Notes under the pieces: model-generated
Databases searched by the model: none
Seen by the model: the letters and a program-made list of their open reading frames with translations, nothing else
Told to the model about the DNA's origin: nothing
Assembly: GCF_016920785.2 (NCBI RefSeq)
Contig: NW_024609837.1
Location: 29,634,786 to 29,698,785, forward strand
Source of the DNA: Ixodes scapularis
Lineage: Eukaryota > Arthropoda > Arachnida > Ixodida > Ixodidae
Length of the DNA stretch: 64,000 bases
Reading direction: 5' to 3'
Shown: positions 43,376-55,148 of the stretch, in pieces
How the letters are laid out: each line of letters starts with the position of its first letter
Position numbering within the stretch: position 1 is the stretch's first letter
Made by a program: the position numbers and the translations under genes

Positions 43376-43794
43376 TGTCACGAATGACAAGTGATGAGGC
43401 GGCCAATTACAGAGTAAACTGAACGTTTAATGGGGCGAACTTGTGCCCAAAAATAAAAGAAAACAGAAGATAACTGCAGAGCGTCGCGGGTGTAGAAGTC
43501 GGCGTCAGAGCAGAATCGATCGCTGGGGCGAGACTGACGGCAGATCGCCACGCGGAGCCCCTTATGTACACGTGTGGGCTTCTGGAATAATCGGCGTAGA
43601 AGGTTCGGCATGTAGAACATTTGTGACCTCGAACAAGCAACATGGTTCTCGAATTTACAAGAACATTAGGTTAGAGTCAACAAAAATGCGCCTCCGTGGT
43701 TTGGAATGGAACCCTGGCTTTCTTCGTGGAAAGCACGCGCGATAACCGTTAGGCCACGAGCGCGCTGCCTTCTTAGTCAGCTGCGCTCGCGGCA
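43376..43794 (-). repeat. 5' LTR of copy B
   Basis: 419 bp, followed by the ATAT target repeat. The tRNA-like segment is present here too. Confidence 0.9.
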
Positions 43795-44039
43795 ATATTG
43801 TCACACGTCAAACATACAACCAAATTTCATTTACCTTTCGATCTTCAAAATGCGCAATCAAGTAATTGGTCCAAATATCTGGAATAACTTCACTTTAAGG
43901 ATGTTAACAATGATTAACCAATTACATGGGACTCATGCAATATAGATAAATCAAATAGTGTCTTTGCGAGAACATGACTTTTTGCTTGCATGACCGAAAC
44001 GGGCCTCTATATAATTATGAAGGGATATATTTTTACCCA
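43795..44039. other. 3' flank of copy B, no gene
   Basis: AT-rich unique-looking DNA continuing the pre-insertion target. Confidence 0.35.
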
Positions 44040-44290
44040 TATATGTCTTGAACGAGCTATATATGGCGGTATGTGAACTTTTATATAGCGATATATGGCC
44101 GTATTTCCACGCGTATATGGCAATATATGGCCGTATCTACGCACATATACGGCCATATATGGCAGTATTTGCCCACTTATATGCAATACCTGGCCGTATT
44201 TGCATCCATATATGGCGGTATGTGGCTATACATGACTCCTTGTATTATCATAAATGGCCATATATAAAATATATCACGACCATATTTGAC
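44040..44290. repeat. CArG-like minisatellite
   Basis: About eight degenerate units of roughly 28-31 bp with the core CCATATATGG or a variant (ATATGGCCGTATTTGC...). The core fits CC(A/T)6GG. Related to 22280-22470. Confidence 0.75.
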
Positions 44291-44383
44291 ATTTTCGCAC
44301 GGGTGGCTGCACAGCGCGCTCGGGCAAACTCCGAAGAAATTCCACGGCCCAGCTCAGCGCGGCGAGGCCACTTGACGAGAGCG

Positions 44384-44427
44384 CGCGCTGGGCTGTCCAC
44401 GGCCGGAGCCGTGGACAGCCCAGCGCG
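44384..44427. repeat. Perfect 20-bp hairpin, GC-rich
   Basis: CGCGCTGGGCTGTCCACGGC, loop CGGA, exact complement. The surrounding 44300-44455 is much more GC-rich than its flanks. Confidence 0.85.
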
Positions 44428-44459
44428 ACGGGGCCCTCCACGGCCGGAGACGAACTAAG

Positions 44460-45903
44460 GGAGCAGAAGAACGGCATTCATGATTTCGTCTTCACAAATG
44501 ATAAGAGGTGCTTAGGTGTCTGCGTACGCTGACCATGTCGCCGTTTTTTGGGAGTGACGAAGGGAGCGTCATGGAAATTGTTAGGCTCACCAAAGATTTT
44601 TGTAACGCTACGGGAGCCGCGCCAGTGAACGAAATCTTGTGGAGTGTGGCACAGCAAGTGGGACTTAAAGCCTGGATATTTTGCAGGCATTAATTGGATA
44701 GAAGCACCATGGGGTGACCTTGGAGTACTATAAGGGTACCACGGGGTACCGGACGGGAGTGGCAAAAAATTTAAAGGTGAAAGTGGACACCTGGGTCAAT
44801 CGAAACCTGTCGATATTTGCGCGTGCCACAGTCTAAAATATTTTTTTCATCGCTAAACGATGGTATATTATGCAAGTTTTAACATCTTCTAGGATGAACA
44901 TCCAGAAATTTCACAGGTTGTTCGCCACTTTCAACTGGAAGTCCGGATGAGAGGATGAAGAGGGATAACCTTTTCCGAAGCGTCTAGTCAGGTGGTCTTG
45001 GCCTCTCGCACCTTTTTGTCCGGAAGCTCGTGTCGCGCTTCTTCTTCTCGCGCGATCAAAACCATCCGTTTTTGTGCACCGTAATCCAGATGAGACTGGC
45101 GAACCCGCTGACCACAATGTTAGTTACCAGCAAATGCACCGAACCCGCTGGCCTTTCAGGGTTTTTAAAAGAGGTCCAAGATGCTGTGCTATTCTTACAA
45201 GCCCGGCTTTCCATGGAATACCTTGGTAATATCACGAAAAAGAAACTCAGGCAGGATCTGATTGAAATACTTTTCCCTGTCCCAATCTATCGCTCACTAT
45301 ACAGCCAGTGTCAAGGGCAAGACGTGCTCCGTGTGTGGAACGGATTTGCGTCCCACCGGCAGTCAAGTCCTTTTTCTTTAAGTTACATAGCCAGACATTG
45401 CCTGTCAAACCTGGCTCGGCGACAGAGGTATTTTCGTCCCGTAGTCCGTGGACTGCCTTCTGTGTGAGACATAGGAAGGTATCGACCATGTCTTTATTTA
45501 CCGTTGAGGCGCTGAGTTTTTTGGGACATCCTTCAAAGGATTTTGAAAAAAGATTTTTTGTTGCCCCCGGCGACTATTCGATATTTGCCGGTTGAAAAGA
45601 GTGAGTCAGTGCCTTACGACCTTTCCAGTGTCCTTGACTTGTTTTGTGTATGGAAAACCAGAATGGAATTCCGGCATGCTGACCCCGAAATTAAATCTGA
45701 CCATAAATATTTAATCGAGGTTGTCAGCGAGGTCCAAACGGTGTACTGTAGGAGCCCAGATTCTTCGCCAGAGTGGGCACACTTGTTTAACGAGATCAAA
45801 AATATTAAGGAACTATAGTTCGCCCACAAGTGGTGGGGGCAAACAAACGGTGTATTTTATGGCATAGCACCTTGTGCTGCAATGTGAGTTCAATAAAAAA
45901 AAA
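44460..45903 (+). pseudogene. LINE 3' end: RT C-terminal region and poly(A)
   Basis: Plus-strand fragments in shifting frames. Around 44560-44700: GSVMEIVRLTKDF and a KPGYFAGINW-like stretch, the end of the RT domain. 45030-45820: FFSRDQNHPFLCTVIQMRL, FLQARLSMEYLGNITKKKLR, VPPAVKSFFFKLHSQTLPVK and similar, the post-RT zinc-binding region found in several LINE clades and common in tick repeats (from memory). It ends with an AATAAA-type signal and an A run at 45893-45903. 5'-truncated, many frameshifts. No target duplication was found. Confidence 0.7.
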
Positions 45904-45904
45904 A

Positions 45905-47575
45905 GAATCAGAATGGCTTCAAGTGGCTATTATTGGCTATAAACACCTATTTTTGATCAGATTGGCTTTAAATGGCTACAGATGGCTAATAATAGCTATT
46001 GAACTTTTTTATATTTACGAAATGAAATGGCTTGAAGCGGATAATGTTGGCTATTAGTATTTATTTTTGACCAGACTGACTTGAAATGGGTACTGATTGA
46101 TATTGTTGAGATCATTTAACAAGTCTGTGTTATTTCGGTGCTTAAAATGAGTATGGCTTCAAGTGGCTATTGGCTTATGTATCAAATTTTAGATAACTTT
46201 TGATTAAATGGCTATAAATGGCTATTGGTAACAAGTTTTTATACTTATGGGCGATATATTGCGTTTACTAACTGGAATGACTTTAAGTGGTTATTGTTGG
46301 CTATTAGCAACTATTTCTGACCATATTGGCTTCAAATGACTGGCAATAGCTATTAGTGAGCATAATTGGCAATTCTTTGCTATTGCAGTGTTTATGGATG
46401 AAAATGGTCGCAGGGGGCTATTACTTGCTATAAGTATTTATTTTTCTTACAATGGCTTGATATGGCTACAAACGGCTATTCGTTACTAGTGTTGATGTTA
46501 TGAGCGATTTTTATGTTTACTAACTGAAATGGCTTTAAGTGGCTATTGTTGGATATTAGCATCTATTTCTGACTAGATTGGCTTCAAATGGCTAGCAATG
46601 GCTTTTAGTGTTTGTAAACCATTCTGTGCAATTTGAGTGTTTATGAATAAAAGAGGCCACAAGTGGCTATTATCGGCTATAAGTATTTATTCTTTTTAGA
46701 TTGGTTTGCATTGGCAACAAATGGCCATTAGTAACTAGTGTTGATAGTTATGAGCGATTTTTCTGTTTACTAACTGGAATGGCTTTTAGTGCATTTGTTG
46801 TCTATTAGCATCTATGTCTGACGAGATTGGTTTCAAATGGCTAGAAATTGCTATTAGCGAGTATAATTCACAATTCTGTGCTATTTCACTGTTTACGGAT
46901 GAAACTGGCTAAAAGTGGCTCCTACAGCCTATGAGCATTTATTCTTTATTAGATTTGTCTAAAATGGCTAGAAATGGCTAGTAGTGATGAGTGCTGAAAT
47001 TTATAAGCAATTTTTTGTGTTTACTAACTGCAATGGCTTCTAGTGGCTATTGTTGGCAATTATCATGTATTTCTGACCAAATTGGCTTCGAGTGGCTAGC
47101 AATGGTTATCAGAAAGTGTAATTGACAATTCTGTGCTACTTCAGTGCTTATGGATGAAAATGACCACATGTGGCTATTATTTGCTATGCACATTTTTTTT
47201 TATTGCATTGGCTTGAAATGGCTACAAGTTGCTATTAGTGACTAGTGTTGATAGTAATGGCGTATTTTTGCATTTACAATTTGGAATGGCTTTAAGTGGC
47301 TAGCAATGGCCATTAGTGAGTACAAGTGACAATTCTGTGCTATTTCAGTGTTTATGTAAGATAATGTCTTCAAGCTGCTATTATTAGCTATCAGCTTGTA
47401 TTTTTTACTAGATTGGCAACTGAAATTGCTAGAAATGGCTATTAGTAGGAAGTATTGGTCATTATGAGCTATTTCTATGTTTACAAAAGGGAATGGCTTC
47501 AATTGTGTATTACTGGCCATTAGCATCTCTTTTTTGCTTAGACTGGCTCCAAATGGCTACCAATAGGTACCGGTA
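45905..47575. repeat. ~252-bp satellite made of TGGCTA words
   Basis: A CTGTGCTATTTCAGTG landmark recurs at about 46124, 46375, 46624, 46876, 47131 and 47335: spacing 251, 249, 252, 255 and then 204. Each unit is itself full of TGGCTA, TGGCTT and GGCTATT. Copies are strongly diverged. The array starts immediately after the LINE poly(A). Frames inside it are by-products. Confidence 0.85.
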
Positions 47576-50229
47576 CTGCAGATAAACAATTTTACTATAT
47601 AACCTTTAGTATACAATTTTCGAATATTTCTAGCTTCGTTAGAACGTTCAAATGTCTTAGAATCGATGCGAAAAGTATACGTGGAGTTAGGGCCTAGGGT
47701 ATGTTGTTTTAACCATGCATCACCGAATAACCATAGCAACTTTGACCACGGAAGCTCCTGCGATCTTTAACCTTCTGTGCTAATCGACGATTCTAAGAAT
47801 TGGCAGTTCTCAAATTTTGATGTAACCTGCTCCCATTGCATTACCTTGCATTCGATAGCAGTTTTTTTTTTTTTTAAGTTAAAAGCTGGCGTTTGTTGAA
47901 GGGACGTGCAGCGAACTCTTACAGAGCATTCGAACCAATCATTCGGTAAGAAGTTCATTACTAACGTTCAGAAAACAGTTTATTTATCCCATTGGAACTC
48001 AGGAAACAGTTAGCAAGTAGTCACATTTTTGATTGGTCAGTGTACGAAATGTTACCTCCGATTTCCTTTAGAAATTAGTATTGGCAGGTTTTTTACCTTG
48101 CCGGTTGGTATCAATAGTCCATAGTAGCCTCCATGTGTATGATCAGACTTCTCTTAGAATGTTCTCTAATCCATCAATCTAACATCTAGAATCCTTAAAA
48201 AATTCAGCCCGAATCTTTACAAGTCCAGAGATAGCATCACACATATCACTAATTACTTAAATGAATGCAACTCGGAAATAGAAGATTAGCTGCATATTTT
48301 CCTCTTTCGTAGGATTTCTTGCGTCAATAACTTTTTTTCGTCTAGAATTCTTTGTATTAATCGGTCAATGATTTACCTGTTCGAATCACCTGGACAAGAT
48401 GACCTGTATTTGTGTTCATCCCTTGTCAGAAGAGCAGTCTTGTTGCAAAATGTTGACTACCCTTCCTTCCAGTCTCTTCAATAGACTTTTTTTTTAAATT
48501 GTGGGCTGCCTATACTTCGTTTCACCGTAACTTTGTAGAGGGCAACCGCCACAGCCCCAATCGAGCCAGACAGAGAGACGGAGTGAAGGTATGTGACAAA
48601 TCTGTGCACGGGAGCTTTCTGATGATATGTGGTCACGTGCCTCTCTCCAACATGCATATTGGCTCACTGGGAGTGTAGCGTTCGCCGTTTGCCAAATTGT
48701 GATGAAACGAATTACAGTAGCTACTACTCTAATTACCCCAGGCTTTCATACTTTGGGCATTTGTTTGGCAAGAATGTTATGCCCGCCATCACTGTGAACT
48801 CGGCTCAGCACCTATTGGACTCGACTGCTGCATTAACGTTCGACGTGAACTAGGGCCCATTCATGTGCTTTACGCCGAAAAAGAATGTTAACAATCAATG
48901 TTGCTTGATGGGGTTTTGCAAAAGCCTGTTGTGTCATACGTAGGTGAAATGTCCTGCTATATTACAATACGTCAACACACACTATTAAACTAGATGCTCA
49001 GAGGTGCGTTCGTCTTTGTAATTGAGAAGTTACAGAAATAATTATTTCTTACGAGTGTAATATTTTTATTTTCAGTAGCTGGGCCCCTTTTGTGCTCAAT
49101 AAGTTTAGTGTACTATGATAGTATTACGTGTGCATAGCATTAAATATTCTCTCTGCAATACCTGCAGGGCTCCTCGAAGAGAATAAACGAATAAATAACA
49201 TTTTCACACTACTGGCGTTTATTTTCGAATGCACCACATGATCAGGAGAGGTGGAGCGAGTGCAGTCCCATGCAACAAGTCTACCAGTCTGGCCTGTCCC
49301 ATTTATTAATATTGGGGCGTCAGAGATGTGAGCGTCCTCAAAAGCTCCCCCGCACGCAGTGAACACAATTCTTGATGTGTGGACTTTGAAGGCGCAAAGG
49401 CTCGAGTGTGAATAATATGCATTATGGTTAGAATATCAAATATGTTTATTTACTTTATTACACAATTATTTATTCTTATCAAACGGTTCCTTAACCAGTT
49501 CTTTCTATGGCCTTTTCGTGTCAGGCTTTCAGTCATAACACCTGTGCTCCTTGTTGCCGGATGACACTCCTGGCACCTCGGTGTTCAGTTTGGTCAAGTG
49601 GCAATTTTGACTGACTGATGCCGTCTTTTAATCATACGTCATGTGCCGCCACTGACATCTGGTGCACTGAAGCTGCAGAACTGGCTTCTAATCCGCAAAT
49701 TTTCCTGGCAGTTTTCTGCGTCAATGTAGCAAGTTCGGGCATGTATTGCATACGTAGCTGTGTCTTTTGCTGTACCGTTGACTTGATGACTGGCAACAAT
49801 GTTTCCTATCCACACCACTTCACTTCCATTCCGCAATGGCGATTTCTTCTGCATGCCGCGACCACTGCAACTCGTGTAAGTCTCGTGTGGCAAAGTGAAG
49901 TCAGGTGATGCTTGGTGTTCAGTTTATGAGAATGACCAACCATTTTATTTCTTCAAGCTACTCAGCTGCGTTCTTCCTTAAGTTGGAAATTGTGTGCTTC
50001 GTCGAGTGGACGCATATAAATGATATCGACAAATTAATATTGCCCATGGACGACGACCGACACCAAATCAACTGTCATTGCATTGCCGCTCACCTACTTT
50101 GTCCGGCTTAGTGTAGAAGCACATGTGTGGTGCTTACCTCCCGTCGAGGTGATAGGGATCAGGACCTCGGGGGTAGTGTCAGCACCAGGGACAGAGGCCG
50201 CCGAAGATACTCCTCATTGTCCCGCGGTC
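47576..50229. other. Unrecognised AT-rich region
   Basis: About 2.6 kb without a recognised element or gene. The longest frames (48629-48853, 49124-49366 minus, 49618-49908) have no motif I know. This is the least explained stretch of the window and could hold host regulatory DNA or old repeats. Confidence 0.4.
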
Positions 50230-50640
50230 ACTCCTCAAGACGTGGTCAAGGTTCGCTCGGCATGAACATTTGCTGGCCCATTCATTGGTACGGGTAGACA
50301 TGGTCGGCCTCACGTAGTGGCAGCAGAGTGGTCGTCTGTCGGCCGTTCGCAACACCTCCGTCGTTCTCAGCGTACCTTGTTTAGTGCGGACCTACACATG
50401 TTCTTCCCGACGTCGGCAATACTGCGGCGTTGGGGAGTCCTGTTGAACTGGCATACTAATGGGCAGCAGGTGGGGGTCGTCGTGCCATTGCGGCGTAAGT
50501 CACCCTCGGTTCGTCAGATGCCGCTTCGCTCGCCGAAGACTCCGGTTGACGTGCGTCTTTAACTTCTTCCTGAACGATCTCGGCAATCGCAATAGAAGCC
50601 GGGTGACTGGAGCAAAAAGTAGCTTCCTGATTTCCTCCCG
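50230..50640 (-). pseudogene. Gypsy gag fragment
   Basis: The minus strand encodes SIAIAEIVQEEVKDARQPE and VTYAAMARRPPPAAH, matching the gag of copies B and C (IAEVVREKVQRAIQPE, LTYAAVAR), then a decayed stretch over the zinc-knuckle region. No LTR or pol nearby: an isolated fragment. Confidence 0.7.
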
Positions 50641-50670
50641 GACAACATTGTGTACGATTCACCTCTTTGC

Positions 50671-50762
50671 AAAACAGCCTATACACTATGGCAAAGAGGT
50701 ACACAATGTTTTCCTACCGGACAACATTGTATACCTGTTTGCCATTGTGTATAGGCTGTTTT
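50671..50762. repeat. 42-bp-arm inverted repeat
   Basis: AAAACAGCCTATACACTATGGCAAAG... pairs with ...TTTGCCATTGTGTATAGGCTGTTTT; about 8 bp between. A third, partial copy of the arm (CAACATTGTGTAC..) precedes it at about 50643. It adjoins the gag fragment. Confidence 0.75.
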
Positions 50763-51984
50763 CCCTGACGTAATTTTGTTCATCATCTTGTTGTCACGAC
50801 CTCTTTGGCGCGCACTGATAGCGCATTTTCCGAAGATTCGCACGACATCCTCAAATCAGAAATGCACAAAAGCTTTTAAGTTTCATCCTTCCCCCTTTTC
50901 TTCTTCTGAAAAATCATTTCGTTTTACTCACTCACTCTAACAAAAACACAAAAACAAAACAAAAAAAAACATAAAAGACGGATTGACGTCATCTGAAAAC
51001 ACCCTATAGTTTGGTAGCTCTGGTTGGAGGGGGGGGGGGGGGAGCATGACCGCGCTTAAGAGTGATTAAATGTGGCTAAAGGTGCCCGTGTGTCGAGGGT
51101 ATTAGCCGGTCATGTACGCGCTCCCCGCGTGATGAAATAACACCATGAGCGACGCATATATATCCGTATTAAAAACTCTGCCGAATATGACAACAGGGTC
51201 CTCGTTACGAAAGAGGAAAAAAAAACACGGGGGGGGGGGTCGTGTCGCAAAAAGTTTACTCTTAAAATGTACAAAAGGTTGCAGCTCGATTCATCTCCTA
51301 CGGCATAGAAGGAGATGGCGTGACTGAAATGATTGATTTGCTCGGTCCTGAATTCCTGTAATGAGGCACTCAAAAAGGAGGTTAACGTTTTTATGTATAT
51401 GTTTTATAGTGGTAAATAAATTAATATTTTTACATCGCTCCAATCTTGCAAGTAAACGGTCATTAAAAAAGAAAAAAGAGAGGGAATCGATCCCAGCGTT
51501 TCTTCTGTATCGCAGTGCAGCGAAGTGCTTTCGAGAAAATTTAGTCTGGTAGCGTGCTTGTCTACTTTAGCAGCGCCAAGTGCTGTACCTGTGCCCCCCT
51601 GTCCAGAATCTTCTCTTTTCCTCGGGGCCATATCCACCGGAAATAAACGCCCAGAGCAACTAAGAACTTCTAGGGAGTGAAGTATCTTGTCTGGTTGTCT
51701 TTATGCGCACACGTCGTCTTGAGTACTATTTCGTTGTTTCATGCCGGCATCGTATTTAGGTGGCATTCGATTAAATTGCTCCCAGTTTGCGAAGAGGCAT
51801 ACTAAGAACGTTCACCGGACCGCCTCAATGAGGCTTTTTGCGGAGCCGTAAAACCAGTTCGACGCTGGTTTCGCGAAAAATAAGGAGTATCATGGGTACT
51901 ACCGTGAGCACACGGTACTGTAAAGAAAAGAAAAAAGTAGTTACTGCATAAAAACAAATTAGAGGAATATTTGTTGGTGGATTC
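50763..51984. other. No gene; homopolymer tracts
   Basis: A run of G near 51029-51043 and another near 51230-51239. A B-box-like GGGATCGATTCC on the minus strand (about 51485-51496) may be the edge of a SINE. Otherwise nothing recognised. Confidence 0.35.
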
Positions 51985-52399
51985 TTAAAGGGGCCCTGCA
52001 AGGACTTTTTTACTTGTTTTTAATTTGCACCGAACTTGAGCGCACTGAACGTAGTACCTTAATAAAACTTCTCTTTTCTCGAATTTCGCTTTATTTTAAA
52101 AGTTATAGGCAAATTAAAATGACAAAAACAAGCAAACATTACCTCCTTCATGACGTCCTTGGTTGCTTGAGTGGCCGTGAACTAGGGGAGGCGTAGTGAG
52201 CTCAGCGAGCACTCACGGCTGCCATACTGCGTGTCGACGGCTCGAGAAGGCGCCACTAAAACAGGGGACGGGATGGTGGTCGCTGGATCATCTTTCGTCA
52301 ATGGGTTGATCTGTGAGTGACTGGCTGCTGGGTAACAGGGGCAAAAAGCGGAGGCGACGTCGTTTTAAGTGCTAGCTGGTGGAGAGCTTCGCATTTTGT
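51985..52399. repeat. Left end of a TTAA-flanked MITE
   Basis: TTAA at 51985-51988 followed by AGGGGCCCTGCAAGGAC, the same end as at 21027. Right end not found. Confidence 0.45.
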
Positions 52400-53640
52400 C
52401 GTTTCCTTTTTTTAATGCAATCCCATAAACGGGAGTATAATGTCAAGAAAAATAATGGTGGTGTTTGCCCATTCTGTGTTAATGGAACATAAAAAGGCGC
52501 GGGTCATGCGTATTGCCAACTGCAGGAATGGTTTCCAATTCTCGAATGTTGTTTTCACATGATCAGAAGAAGAGTCAGAAGAAGCCTGTCGCTTGAAAGA
52601 GAGTGTGCTTGTTGCTGAGCGTTTTAGGCTGCTTTATTTGGGCTCCTCATTGTAGGGTTTCTGCTTTTGCTACTGAGCTGCCGTATTGGTAGGTTTTGTT
52701 TGACGTTTGAGCGCTGGAGGTATAACCGGCTTTGGGACAGTCTTCTTTGAGCGGTATATTCTTATCGGTCGCGGTGTCTGGAGACGGCTGGATGCTTCCT
52801 GTCGATTGCCTAGCCTGTTTAGGCCGATCATGGTGGTCTTCGCAGCGCAGTGATCAACCGCGTGTGTAAGAGTTTAGTTTCCGGCCTCCTTCTTCTTCTT
52901 CAACTTCGGGGAGGATGGAGATGTGGCAACATGAGCCGCTCTGCAGTTGACTCACTTTTCTTGTGCAGAACACATGTCGCCCTCGTGGGTGTTTCCGCAG
53001 CGGTTATAGATGGAGGGGTCCTTCCAGGTTGCTTCACGATGTTCATACCCGCAGCACTTGGGACATTGGATTGAGCGTTCCTTATACTCGGAAACCGGAT
53101 GACGTACGTGGTTGAGATACACGTAACTTGGCAGTGTTGACGTGAAAAACGATAGCTTCACTGCAGTGCCCTGGTCAAGTCAGCACCATCTAGCGACTCG
53201 ACCTTCCGGCGATCTTAAATGCTGTTCAATGGCGGAATCCGGTAGCTCTTTGTCAACGTCTTGGATCACGCCGAATGCGTAGAATCGAGGAACGGCGGGA
53301 TTGTACGCTCTGACTTTGAGGCCGCAGATCTCGGTACAGGCGAGGAGTGTTCGCATTGCTTGACCGTTACGCGTATCGACCGCGATGAGGTTAAGTCTGT
53401 TATTTGGCCGTTGAAATAAGCCAATCAGGGCCCTGGATTTGCTCAATGATTTTACTCCGTCATTAAGTTCCAGTACGCAACCAAAACCGGCGGGACCGGC
53501 GCAAGGTGCTTTTTCGTCAGCCGTCATGCATAACGGCTGCCACGGCCACCACTATGGGTGAAGGAGCTTGCCTGCTCCAGATAACGTGTCGCAGCATATC
53601 GCGCTTGTCAGAGGTGCCTGGTGCTCTCGAACTTGTATTC
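52400..53640 (-). pseudogene. LINE ORF1 (Gag-like) remnant
   Basis: Minus-strand frames. 53527-53180 contains NRLNLIAVDTRNGQAMRTLL and CGLKVRAYNPAVPRFYAFGV, the RNA-binding-like core of ORF1 proteins of several arthropod LINEs (recognised from memory). 53161-52952 holds Cys/His pairs (CPKCCGYEH..., CGNTHEGDMC) of the zinc knuckles that follow. Downstream codons become lysine- and serine-rich, then dissolve into stops. ORF1 coats LINE RNA. No RT follows in the window, so this is a detached piece. Confidence 0.6.
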
Positions 53641-54159
53641 TACAGCTAATCTAATTAAAAAAAAACAATATAACATTAGAAAACCGACAACTAACCCCCC
53701 CCCCCCCCCAAATCAGTGTCTTATCTGTCGATGCAATAAGATTTAAAGTGCTTTTTCTAAAAAAATAAAATAAAAATATAATGTGATCAATCATTAAATT
53801 TTCAAAGCTAGCTGAGCTGTGTATGCTCACTCATCTCATCTAAACTCAAATAGGTAGAGTCCTTGATTTGTCAAGTGCACATCTTTAAGTTAGGTACACC
53901 ATTTCAGGTCTCTAATGGTATTAACCAACCCAGAACAAACAGGCTACGTTTGCTTCAACCACGAGGCAGGGATCATGGGTCAATTATAAAAGTCATGATA
54001 GTGTTTTCATGATGTTAAACTGATTATTAGTTTCTAGAGAGACCAGAGTGTCCTTTTTGTTGACTCTGACTTGCCTGACACTGTTTGTCTTAGCAGGCCT
54101 TTGAAGTTGAAACTTGAAAATTATGCCTTATGCCATGACTGCTGTGTCAGTGCGGCGGT
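53641..54159. other. No gene; poly(C) tract
   Basis: A run of C at 53695-53709. Nothing else recognised. Confidence 0.35.
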
Positions 54160-54350
54160 ATATATCTGGCAAGCTTGCAATTACACGCGCTGCCCACACG
54201 AGTGATACGCGCTTGGCGGCCGACAGATCCTTTTATGACATACCGACTGGTCGGAGGTTTTTCGTGTTTTCTCGCGTTTAGATACATCTTCGGGGAAAAC
54301 CAACGTACTGTGCATATTCACGGGATAAAAATACTCTAAAAATCATCTCT
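54160..54350 (-). repeat. Dispersed repeat, inverted copy of 34870-35065
   Basis: Shares GTTTTCTCGCGTTTAGATAC and CTTCGGGGAAAAC on this strand with the complement of the other copy. Confidence 0.6.
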
Positions 54351-54507
54351 AAATCGTTTTTTTTTTTCAGAAAACCTTTTTAGCTTTTTTTTATGTCCAG
54401 ACGCAGCCGACGCTACAAGCTCATGGGATCAATCAGACGGCACCAAAAATGCACCAGAACGGTGTCCGTCATGTTTCTGTACAAGTCCTTTCATCGCTAA
54501 ACCAAAC

Positions 54508-54554
<47 letters not shown>

Positions 54555-55117
54555 AGGGAGTGATTTTTGTTTTTTACGCTGCTTGATTGTTCCCTCGCAG
54601 CGTCGGTTACGTCTGGACTTAAGCGAAACGAAGTATAGTCACAAATTTTGCGGAGTCGTCTTCGCGAAAATCGAGTTGTGTATTTTTCATCGTAAAGTCC
54701 GTCCGTCTTATTCGTACAGTTGCGCTTCCCCGCAGCACGATTCGTCTTGCGGCAAAGCATCCTTCCGGGGACGTTACATTTGGACTGTTCATAATAAGGT
54801 GCAAGCGTTGTACTCTGCGTTCTGTATGCCATTAGGCATAACGGCGTCACTTAAGTAGAATTTTCGAATCTAGGCCTTTTATTTTGTGATAAATTCAATA
54901 ACCGGAGCCTTAATTTTACACAAATTTTCCAATCCTATGAGGAAAAGCGAGGAAGAACATGAGGCGGGAGGGTGGAACCTTCCTTCCGTCGGCAAAACTT
55001 TTCGACGACCCCGGATCCTGCCCTCAAACATTTCACCTTAGAGGGACAGAAAGGTACCCGGAATTGGGAAGCCCACGAAACTTAAAGAATTCCTCAACAA
55101 ACTTTTTTTTTTTTTTT

Positions 55118-55148
<31 letters not shown>

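Larger units (their letters stand above)
37335..43794 (-). mobile_element. Gypsy copy B (complete structure)
   Basis: Both LTRs present (37335-38245 and 43376-43794) and a perfect 4-bp target duplication ATAT (37331-37334, 43795-43798). Internal order on the minus strand: primer binding site, gag, protease, RT, RNase H, integrase, polypurine tract. Frameshifts lie in gag and RT, and the left LTR carries a MITE. GPY/F-bearing integrase places it with that broad branch of Ty3/gypsy. Confidence 0.92.

Noticed and set aside
43376..43794. Copies A and B as two independent insertions in the same repeat family
   Set aside because: Same insertion base and shared 77-bp flank ending exactly at the Harbinger border make duplication simpler; kept open as an alternative in the main finding.
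47242..47526. 94-codon minus-strand frame
   Set aside because: Lies in the satellite and repeats with its unit.
45905..47575. CRISPR array
   Set aside because: Units are ~252 bp, diverged and without short direct repeats and unique spacers; the genome is eukaryotic.
49124..49908. Frames of 80-96 codons on both strands
   Set aside because: No recognisable motif and overlapping antisense frames.
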